Shown one piece after another: positions 24,115 to 29,895 of a stretch of 33,229 nt of DNA; the stretch's first letter is position 1, and each line of letters begins with the position of its first letter. The notes below the pieces were generated by a model that was not told where the DNA came from, searched no databases, and saw nothing but the letters and a program-made list of their open reading frames with translations. The position numbers and the translations under genes are program-made. The DNA is from CAWFKW01 sp964568655 (GTDB taxonomy: Bacteria > Bacteroidota > Ignavibacteria > Tepidaquicellales > OLB5): the NCBI GenBank assembly GCA_964568655.1, contig CAZMRG010000025.1:1-33229 (forward strand), in the 5' to 3' direction.

Positions 24115-24306
24115 AATATGGAAACCTTTCCTGGCGCTGAATTATACCTTTCGGTATTGAGTAATTTAATATGCCAACCGATTCTTATTTTAATCACCGC
24201 AACTTTAAACTCTAAAGTCAAAATCTAATTAATCATATCCATTTAATTATAGGGGTTAAAAATAACGCCGGTTTCTTTTTCTTTTAATTTTTCTGTTTTT
24301 GGGATA

Positions 24307-24325
24307 TTGCAAGCCTGGCTTGCAA
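24307..24325. repeat. Perfect 19-nt palindrome in the radical SAM leader
   Basis: TTGCAAGCC, one base, GGCTTGCAA. It lies in the predicted transcribed leader of the radical SAM gene, about 60 nt downstream of the -7 element of copy F. As RNA it would fold into a stable hairpin; as DNA it would suit a dimeric regulator. Confidence 0.45.
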
Positions 24326-24386
24326 GAAAACTTTCAAATTAAAGAGAGAAACCAGCGCACTTATAAATTTCTCGATTTCTGTAACA

Positions 24387-24453
24387 CTAAATTAATAAGC
24401 GCGGTAGAGTTTTTTCAATAATACTTTAGGATGAAAAAGGAACTACATCTAAA
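24387..24453 (-). promoter_or_regulatory. Conserved box promoter, copy F (radical SAM gene)
   Basis: Read on the minus strand: CTTTAGATGTAGTTCC then TTTTTCATCC (ends 24429), 10 nt, TTG (24418-24416), 21 nt, TAATTTAG (24394-24387). Its -7 spacing is the only one longer by a base. It is also the copy furthest from a start codon. Confidence 0.7.
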
Positions 24454-24590
24454 GAACGATAGGGCATAGAATTGCCCCGGAATCTTTTCAGTTCTTTTTT
24501 AAAGGGTTCGCCGGGCTGGCGCGGGTGCGGAAGATTTAATTGGTTTTGCAGCGCTTTGCAATTACCTGCCGCTAATGCTTCAAACCTTTT

Positions 24591-24773
24591 TTAAACCCTT
24601 ACGTTTGATAAATAAGCCCACAAACCAAAAATTTTAAACAGCCAGACCAGCACAAAAATTACAACTATGCTATTCACTATCTTTTTTATGATCGGCTGCA
24701 TAGGGATGTAATTGATCAGCCACAAAACAAATCCAACTACCACTAAAGTGATAATTATTGTTATTATAGACAC
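24591..24773 (-). CDS. Thivi_2564-type small membrane protein
   Basis: A 60-residue peptide, almost entirely two membrane segments: MSIITIIITLVVVGFVLWLI, NYIPMQPIIKK as a short loop, IVNSIVVIFVLVWLFKIFGL, then WAYLSNVRV. The phrase VVVGxxLWLIN.YIPMxPxIKKI is the family signature of Thivi_2564-type proteins, which have no established role. Its promoter copy G is about 105 nt upstream. A longer frame overlapping the start (24670-24888) is a shadow without family features. It is one of three tiny or stress-type membrane genes in the window, with the lmo0937-type and YtxH genes. Confidence 0.85.
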   Translation of the reverse strand: MSIITIIITLVVVGFVLWLINYIPMQPIIKKIVNSIVVIFVLVWLFKIFGLWAYLSNVRV

Positions 24774-24877
24774 TTTGCTTCCTTCTTAATTTATGATTAA
24801 AAAAAATTATTTTAAAATCCGAATATCTGCAGGAATTCTTTTCATGATATGAGCGCCTTTCACTGTATATTCTTACA

Positions 24878-24943
24878 CAAATGTACAACAGCTATTAGTG
24901 TAGCGCCATTGAGCAAAAGGTTGAAAAAAGGACTAATTCCTTT
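24878..24943 (-). promoter_or_regulatory. Conserved box promoter, copy G (small membrane protein gene)
   Basis: Read on the minus strand: AAAGGAATTAGTCC then TTTTTTCAACC (ends 24919), 10 nt, TGG (24908-24906) in place of TTG, 20 nt, TACATTTG (24885-24878). The box is more divergent, but the -7 matches TAnnTTTG exactly. Confidence 0.65.
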
Positions 24944-25126
24944 GGATTAGTTTCAATTTCAATCTATTGCCCTATAGCGCCAATAATCTGCCATGTGTAT
25001 CTTTGTTCCTAATAAACTATAGTAATAAATTCGGACATTAAAAGATGGAATCATTGACGTATTTGGGAGCAAATGAATCAACTATATGCCGGATGACAGA
25101 TTATTAACTTTTGGATATATAATCCT
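24944..25126 (+). other. Upstream region of kaiC
   Basis: The sequence between copy G and the kaiC start has no copy of the box in the plus orientation. A TTG at 25054-25056 (in TCATTGACG) could be a -33, but no good TAnnTTTG lies at the right distance. The kaiC promoter is therefore unassigned. Confidence 0.3.
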
Positions 25127-26848
25127 ATGAAAAAGAATAAATCAACATTTAAACGCAATACTCTTCCAAAATCCCCAACTAGCATTCAGGGACTGGACGA
25201 AATAACAGGCGGAGGATTGCCAAAGGGCAGACCTACGCTTATATGCGGCGGAGCCGGATGCGGGAAAACTCTATTAGCTATGGAGTTTCTTGTTCGCGGA
25301 GCGACCAAATATAATGAACCGGGCGTTTATATCTCATTTGAAGAAACAGAAAAAGAATTGACGGCAAATGTAGCGTCGCTTGGATTTGACCTGCCCGACC
25401 TTATTGCGCGTAAAAAGATCTGGCTTGAAACAATTCACGTAGAACGCGATGACATTGAAGAGAGCGGCGAATTCAACCTGGAAGGTTTATTTATCCGTAT
25501 CCATTACGCAATAGAAAGCATCAACGCCAAGCGCGTTGTGCTTGATACTATAGAAACGCTTTTTTCCGGGCTCCCTAACCCGAGAATTCTGCGCGGCGAA
25601 CTCAGAAGATTATTGCGCTGGCTGAAGAACAAAGGCGTTACAACAATTATTACCGGGGAGAGGGGCGAATCTAACTTAACCCGAAATGGTTTGGAAGAGT
25701 ACGTCTCTGATTGCGTAATTCTGCTTGATCATCGCGTGAGCGATCAATCATCTATCAGAAGACTGCGTATTGTTAAATACAGGGGTTCCGAGCACGGCAC
25801 TAACGAGTATCCTTTCCTTATTGATGAAGACGGTTTTTCAGTTCTTCCTGTAACATCTCTGGGATTGAACAGCATATCTTCCAAAGCCAGGATATCTACG
25901 GGTATACCGCGTCTTGATACAATGTTATCGGGTAAAGGTTACTATCGCGGAAGCACTGTGTTGGTTTCAGGCACCGCAGGCACCGGCAAAACAAGTCTTG
26001 CCGCCAAATTTATGGAGTCCGCCTGCAAACGGGGAGAGCGTGTGCTTTATTTTGCTTTCGAAGAATCGCCGAGCCAGTTTATGCGTAATATGAGTTCGAT
26101 CGGAATACATTTGGAAACTTATGTGAGAAAAGGATTACTGAACTTTCATGCAACCCGTCCGACTCTGCACGGATTAGAACGCCACCTTGCTACAACTATT
26201 AAATTAATCAATAAGATAGAGCCGGCTATAGTAATTATAGATCCTATTGACGCATTCATCACAGGAGATAATCAAACTGAAGTAAAAACAATGCTGCTGC
26301 GTCTTGTAGACTTTTTGAAAATGAAACATATAACCGCTTTTTTTGCAAGTCTGACTGCCGCCGGAAGAAATATGGAGCTTACCGATGTTTCAATTTCTTC
26401 GCTAATAGATACCTGGCTGCTTTTGCGGGATATTGAAATTGGAGGCGAGCGTAACAGAGGATTGTATGTGTTAAAATCACGCGGAATGGCTCACTCTAAT
26501 CAGATTCGCGAGTTCAGGATGTCTGATAAAGGCATTGATTTGCTTGATGTCTATGTCGGTTCTGCCGGCGTATTAACGGGTTCTGCAAGATTATCACAGG
26601 AAGCAAAAGACCGCGCTGAGCAAATTGCGCATCAACAGGAAATAAGGCGAAGACAATTTGGAATAGCCCGCAAACGCATGTCTCTGGAAGCCCAGATAGC
26701 GGATCTGCGCGCGGAATTTGAAGCGGAAGAATCCGAAACAATGAAGATCATCAGTATTGAAAAAGCAAAATCCGATCGAATTGCGATGGACAAGAGTAAA
26801 ATGGCAAAGAGCCGAAAAGCCGATATCAGCCTGAAAAAGACCGGCTAA
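25127..26848 (+). CDS. kaiC: KaiC-like tandem RecA ATPase
   Basis: A 573-residue protein with two KaiC/RecA domains. CI: Walker A GGAGCGKT at residues 41-48 and the acidic pair in FEETEKE (Glu72/Glu73). CII: Walker A GTAGTGKT at 282-289 and FEESPSQ (Glu312/Glu313). In CII the segment DVSISSLIDTWLLLRDIEI aligns with cyanobacterial KaiC, where Ser431/Thr432 are the autophosphorylation sites; here they are Ser424/Ser425. RGMAHSNQIREF also matches KaiC. After about residue 492 comes a charged, probably coiled-coil tail of about 80 residues, longer than and unlike the cyanobacterial A-loop tail. kaiB follows 31 nt later and no kaiA is present. It probably acts in a timing or stress response, as proposed for non-cyanobacterial KaiBC; rhythmicity cannot be inferred. 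Confidence 0.92.
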   Translation: MKKNKSTFKRNTLPKSPTSIQGLDEITGGGLPKGRPTLICGGAGCGKTLLAMEFLVRGATKYNEPGVYISFEETEKELTANVASLGFDLPDLIARKKIWLETIHVERDDIEESGEFNLEGLFIRIHYAIESINAKRVVLDTIETLFSGLPNPRILRGELRRLLRWLKNKGVTTIITGERGESNLTRNGLEEYVSDCVILLDHRVSDQSSIRRLRIVKYRGSEHGTNEYPFLIDEDGFSVLPVTSLGLNSISSKARISTGIPRLDTMLSGKGYYRGSTVLVSGTAGTGKTSLAAKFMESACKRGERVLYFAFEESPSQFMRNMSSIGIHLETYVRKGLLNFHATRPTLHGLERHLATTIKLINKIEPAIVIIDPIDAFITGDNQTEVKTMLLRLVDFLKMKHITAFFASLTAAGRNMELTDVSISSLIDTWLLLRDIEIGGERNRGLYVLKSRGMAHSNQIREFRMSDKGIDLLDVYVGSAGVLTGSARLSQEAKDRAEQIAHQQEIRRRQFGIARKRMSLEAQIADLRAEFEAEESETMKIISIEKAKSDRIAMDKSKMAKSRKADISLKKTG

Positions 26849-26879
26849 TAAAATTTTAAACAAAATAGAAACTAACTTT

Positions 26880-27224
26880 ATGATAATCAAACGGAACAGA
26901 ATAAAAAACAGCAAGCCAATACAAGCGCCGTTCAAAACGGTAAGTGAAAAATATAATTTGCGTTTATATATCGCAGGACTGACTCCGATTGCCGTCGCCG
27001 CATTATCTAACCTCAAATCAATTTGCGAAGAAAAATTGAAGGGCAAATACCATATTGTTGTAATAGACCTCTTAAAAAATCCGAAGCTGGGCCGGGACGA
27101 TCAAATACTCGCTATCCCAACATTAATGCGAAAATTGCCGCTGCCAATAAGATTGATAATAGGAGATCTCTCTGATACTCAAAGTGTACTGGCGGGCCTG
27201 GACCTAATTGCGCGAAGACAATAA
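26880..27224 (+). CDS. kaiB: KaiB-like protein
   Basis: A 114-residue protein with a thioredoxin-like KaiB domain: YNLRLYIAGLTPIAVAALSNLKSICEE, then VVIDLLKNPKLGRDDQILAIPTLMRKLPLPIRLIIGDLSD and VLAGLDLI. LYIAGxTP, IDLLKNPKL...DQILAIPTL, PLPxRxIIGDLSD and the final GLDL are diagnostic for KaiB, including the region that refolds when KaiB binds KaiC CI. The first about 24 residues (MIIKRNRIKNSKPIQAPF...) are a basic extension not found in short KaiB. The gene begins 31 nt after kaiC on the same strand and is almost certainly cotranscribed, so the two proteins probably act together. It is convergent with the response regulator gene. Confidence 0.92.
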   Translation: MIIKRNRIKNSKPIQAPFKTVSEKYNLRLYIAGLTPIAVAALSNLKSICEEKLKGKYHIVVIDLLKNPKLGRDDQILAIPTLMRKLPLPIRLIIGDLSDTQSVLAGLDLIARRQ

Positions 27225-27353
27225 TCAATTCTCTCTGTACTTCTTCTGCACGAGAAAACTCATCATGCCTTTACGTTAAGCAAATAAGAAACTCGAATTT
27301 CTTTGAGAGATATTTATTGACGTGATTTAAAAATTAAGCTGATTCGAAAAGTT

Positions 27354-28007
27354 TTACTTCCTGGATTGAGAATGGATGGCAATCTGGACCCTTGTATTTA
27401 GGGCCATTTTCTCCAGTATATTATGAACGTGGCTTTTGACGGTATAGATTGAAATATTAAGTTTGTTCGCTATTTCTTTATTTGCCAGGCCTTCGGCTAT
27501 CAGAGAAACTATCTCGCGCTCCCGGCTTGTCATCCTCACAGACTGCGAAAGCTTCGTTGGGCCAAGCTCTTTAACTCCGTAATCGACTATCTGCGAAAAA
27601 AGCGACCCCATCATGTTGGCAGGTAATACTTTTTCTCCGGTGGCAACTGCGCGGATTGTTTTTGTAAATTCCGGTACTGTCGCATCCTTTAAAATAAATC
27701 CGGATACTCCCGCTTCGACAAATTGCATCACATCTTCCTGGATAGGCACAAGGTCCATCGCTATAACCTGCACACGCTGATGATCTTTTTTAAGCGCCTG
27801 TACAAGTTCCAGGCTATCATGATTTGGCAGTCCGAGATCCAAAAGCACTATATCGGCTTTTAGTTCATCTACCTTATCAACAACAAAATCACCGTCGCTG
27901 AAAAGAGCCACTACAGTCATATCGGTCTCTTTCTTCAGCATAGCGTTTATACCTTCGCGCAGAAGCCTGTTATCCTCAATGATTATCAGTTTAATCTTTT
28001 TCGCCAT
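27354..28007 (-). CDS. NarL/LuxR-family response regulator
   Basis: A 217-residue two-domain regulator. The receiver domain starts IKLIIIEDNRLLREGI (acidic pair Glu11/Asp12) and has the phospho-acceptor Asp57 in VLLDLGLP and Lys in GFILKDA. The usual switch Thr/Ser is Asp85 here (VIAMDLVP), an atypical change. The linker has a conserved-looking LPANMMGSLFSQIVDYGVK. The DNA-binding domain is a LuxR-type helix-turn-helix: MTSREREIVSLIAEGL, ANKEIANKLNISIYTVKSHVHNIL. It should bind promoter DNA as a dimer when phosphorylated. No histidine kinase is adjacent. It is transcribed with the 81-residue gene upstream (54-nt gap) and is convergent with kaiB, so it may belong to the same functional group. 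Confidence 0.9.
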   Translation of the reverse strand: MAKKIKLIIIEDNRLLREGINAMLKKETDMTVVALFSDGDFVVDKVDELKADIVLLDLGLPNHDSLELVQALKKDHQRVQVIAMDLVPIQEDVMQFVEAGVSGFILKDATVPEFTKTIRAVATGEKVLPANMMGSLFSQIVDYGVKELGPTKLSQSVRMTSREREIVSLIAEGLANKEIANKLNISIYTVKSHVHNILEKMALNTRVQIAIHSQSRK

Positions 28008-28061
28008 CTGACTTCGAATTCCGTATAAAATTAATAATGCCTGGTATTATCTGAAGCGGAG

Positions 28062-28307
28062 CTATTTGGTATTTTTATCGGCGGTCCTGGAAGCTTTGTC
28101 TTTTTTTCTTTTCTCTTTCAGTATATCGTCCCATAGGCTGTCATGGTTGCCTGTCCCTCCGTACGTTTCGTGAGTATGCCAGGTCGTCATATTGCCGGAT
28201 ATATCAAATCTTGAATTATCTGACTCTGATTTATTAATGAAAATGTCTTCGACCGTTTCGAGGTCATCCGGCGTGGTTTTCTCTTTAGTCTTATCCGCCT
28301 TAATCAT
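28062..28307 (-). CDS. Small charged hypothetical protein
   Basis: An 81-residue hydrophilic protein, MIKADKTKEKTTPDDLETVEDIF then INKSESDNSRFDISGNMTTWHTHETYGGTGNHDSLWDDILKEKRKKDKASRT. It has no membrane segment or signal peptide and is likely disordered at both ends. The middle part, ISGNMTTWHTHETYGGTG, may be a short conserved motif. I do not recognise a family. The gene precedes the NarL-type regulator by 54 nt on the same strand, so it is probably its operon partner, perhaps a binding partner or small modulator. Codon use and composition resemble neighbouring genes. Confidence 0.6.
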   Translation of the reverse strand: MIKADKTKEKTTPDDLETVEDIFINKSESDNSRFDISGNMTTWHTHETYGGTGNHDSLWDDILKEKRKKDKASRTADKNTK

Positions 28308-28624
28308 TTGCTCTCTTTCTTAATATTTTCGCCCCATAATTAAGATCAATCGCAGTATTGCAGATCTAAACAAGATCAAACTTCTATGGCACAATGTAGA
28401 TTTAACCTAATATAAGTATATTTTATTGCTAATATATGACAGAAAACAATCCCATACTATCGATTTTAGCCCTAAAACGTCAATCTATAGTATCTTATAT
28501 CCAGGGTTAATAATTTTATTTATCTAAAATCCGGCCATATGCTTCAATTCTTATATCGCCTACTTTTACAAAATTTAAAAATGTATCTTAATAACCTACC
28601 GAGTTTTTCGACAGCAAATTCATA
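28308..28624. other. Divergent intergenic region upstream of GH130 and the small hypothetical gene
   Basis: 317 nt, AT-rich, holding the promoters of the minus-strand hypothetical/regulator pair and the plus-strand GH130 gene. I see no box-promoter copy, no long inverted repeat and no coding signal. Confidence 0.45.
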
Positions 28625-28750
28625 ATGAAATTACGGATTTGAGAATTATTAAAGAATGGCAGAGCTATCATCAATACATCAAATCCGAAATCATACCAGG
28701 AAACAGGTTTATTCAAAAGACATAACAGTAATCCAATTCTAACTGCGGCA
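28625..28750 (+). other. Conserved GH130 N-terminal coding sequence interrupted by TGA
   Basis: In frame with the GH130 gene, the DNA reads ATG AAA TTA CGG ATT, then TGA at 28640-28642, then ELLKNGRAIINTSNPKSYQE and TGLFKRHNSNPILTAA, running straight into the ATG at 28751. FKRH..NPIL is the standard start of the first blade in GH130 enzymes, so this DNA was coding. There is no ATG, GTG or TTG between the TGA and 28751. TGA is a normal stop elsewhere in the window (for example at 16800). Confidence 0.7.
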
Positions 28751-29626
28751 ATGTGGCCGTATAAAGTTAATGCGGTTTTCAATCCTGGAGCCACTATTTT
28801 TAACGACAAAGTTTTGCTGCTTGTAAGAGCCGAAGACTACAAGGGATCGTCCCATTTATGCAAGGCAACCAGCGCCGATGGATATACAAATTGGGTCATA
28901 GATACAAAACCAACAATGACGCCGTATACAGAAAAGTTTCCGGAGGAATTTTACGGAATAGAAGACCCCCGGATAGTCAGGTTAGATAACAGCGATACTT
29001 ACGCAATTGCCTATACTTCTTATTCTGAAAACGGGCCGCTTGTATCGCTTGCAACAACAACCGACTTTGTAACATTTGAAAGGCATGGAATTATTATGCA
29101 CCCGGAAGATAAAGACGCCTCGCTGTTTCCAAAAAAATTCAACGACAGGTGGGCTTTGCTTCACCGCCCCTCGCCCAAAGATAAAATGAACCGGGCAAGC
29201 ATATGGGTCTCATATTCTTCCGACCTGATGCATTGGGGTGAAAGTTGCTGCATAATAGATGCACGCAAAGGCGGCTGGTGGGATGCCTCTAAAGTGGGAA
29301 TAGGGCCTCAGCCAATTGAAACAACAGAAGGATGGCTATTGATATATCACGGGGTAAGAATTACTTTCTCGGGCCCGTTATACAGAGTTGGATTAGCGCT
29401 TCTGGACCTGGATGACCCGAACAAAGTAATAAAAAGATGCGACGAATGGGTATTTGGGCCCGAAGAATTATATGAAAGAATTGGCGATATACCAAACGTA
29501 ACATTTCCGTGCGGCGCCGTTGTTAAAGGCGATGAATTAATAATGTATTACGGGGCGGCTGATACATCAATAGCTGTCGCGACAGGTTCAGTGAAAGAGA
29601 TTTTAAGCTACATAAAAAATAGTTAG
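28751..29626 (+). CDS. GH130 mannoside phosphorylase, N-terminus interrupted
   Basis: The 291-residue open part is a GH130 five-bladed propeller enzyme: KVNAVFNPGATIF, VLLLVRAEDYKG, then YGIEDPRIV (catalytic-acid Asp in the EDPR motif), the HRP of WALLHRPSP (phosphate-binding Arg region), GWWDASKVGIG, WLLIYHGVR and FPCGAVVKGDELIMYYGAADTSIAVATG. GH130 enzymes phosphorolyse beta-mannosides, giving mannose-1-phosphate. That product fits the PMM-like enzyme and manA of the operon at 5-11 kb. The reading frame for the N-terminal motif (FKRH..NPIL, 28643-28750) is present but lies behind an in-frame TGA. The start at 28751 thus gives a protein lacking about 38 residues of the first blade. It may be inactive or a sequencing error; if the TGA is real this is probably a pseudogene. 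Confidence 0.75.
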   Translation: MWPYKVNAVFNPGATIFNDKVLLLVRAEDYKGSSHLCKATSADGYTNWVIDTKPTMTPYTEKFPEEFYGIEDPRIVRLDNSDTYAIAYTSYSENGPLVSLATTTDFVTFERHGIIMHPEDKDASLFPKKFNDRWALLHRPSPKDKMNRASIWVSYSSDLMHWGESCCIIDARKGGWWDASKVGIGPQPIETTEGWLLIYHGVRITFSGPLYRVGLALLDLDDPNKVIKRCDEWVFGPEELYERIGDIPNVTFPCGAVVKGDELIMYYGAADTSIAVATGSVKEILSYIKNS

Positions 29627-29741
29627 CCCTGGCGCTTTAATTTGATATTCATAGCTTTATAATATATTTGTTATCCCCTTTGTTAATTATATCTTAACAT
29701 CAATCCGCTTATTTTATTTTTCCTGCCAGTCTTCTCGTTCT

Positions 29742-29806
29742 AAAGATTTAGTCCCTTTTTCATTCCTTTGTATTATGGAATCGCAGTCAGTTTTAAAGTA
29801 TTTTGA
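29742..29806 (+). promoter_or_regulatory. Conserved box promoter, copy H (aldehyde dehydrogenase gene)
   Basis: The only copy on the plus strand, and it precedes a plus-strand gene: AAAGATTTAGTCCC then TTTTTCATTC (ends 29765), 10 nt, TGG (29776-29778), 20 nt, TATTTTGA (29799-29806). The -7-like element is 89 nt before the start at 29896. Like copy G it has TGG for TTG and a diverged left box edge. Confidence 0.7.
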
Positions 29807-29895
29807 TTGTTGTATTGCAACATATATTAGTTTAATCTAAATATGTTCTTGCATTCAGTTAAAATTAACTATATACAAATTAAATAAATAATATA

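Larger units (their letters stand above)
24115..24590. other. Intergenic region: long 5' leader and promoter copy F
   Basis: 476 nt between two minus-strand genes. It holds promoter copy F (24387-24453) and, downstream of it, about 265 nt of leader before the radical SAM gene. The leader contains the 19-nt palindrome at 24307-24325. A frame of about 50 codons open on the minus strand from 24590 to 24440 (for example LPHPRQPGEPFKKELKRFRG) has no start codon and no family I recognise. No gene is supported. Confidence 0.5.

Noticed and set aside
24670..24888. 72-residue minus-strand frame across the start of the Thivi_2564-type gene
   Set aside because: No recognisable composition. It includes the leader of the real gene and part of promoter copy G.
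14547..24943. Direct use of the box as an ECF sigma -35/-10 promoter
   Set aside because: The geometry to TTG and TAnnTTTG fits the primary Bacteroidota promoter, and the box has no GGAAC/GTC-type ECF pair at 16-17 nt. It is treated as an activator site instead.
28625..28642. TGA recoding (selenocysteine or an alternative genetic code) in the GH130 gene
   Set aside because: TGA ends other genes in the window, no selenocysteine insertion-like hairpin is apparent just after it, and GH130 enzymes have no selenocysteine at the N-terminus.
28588..28809. 73-residue minus-strand frame opposite the GH130 N-terminus
   Set aside because: It is the antisense of the conserved GH130 N-terminal coding sequence.
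14547..29806. The eight-copy element as a mobile repeat (MITE/REP) or CRISPR-like array
   Set aside because: Similarity is confined to the box and the -33/-7 elements with constant spacing. Flanks and 20-nt spacers differ, orientation follows the downstream gene, and there are no terminal inverted repeats or regular arrays.
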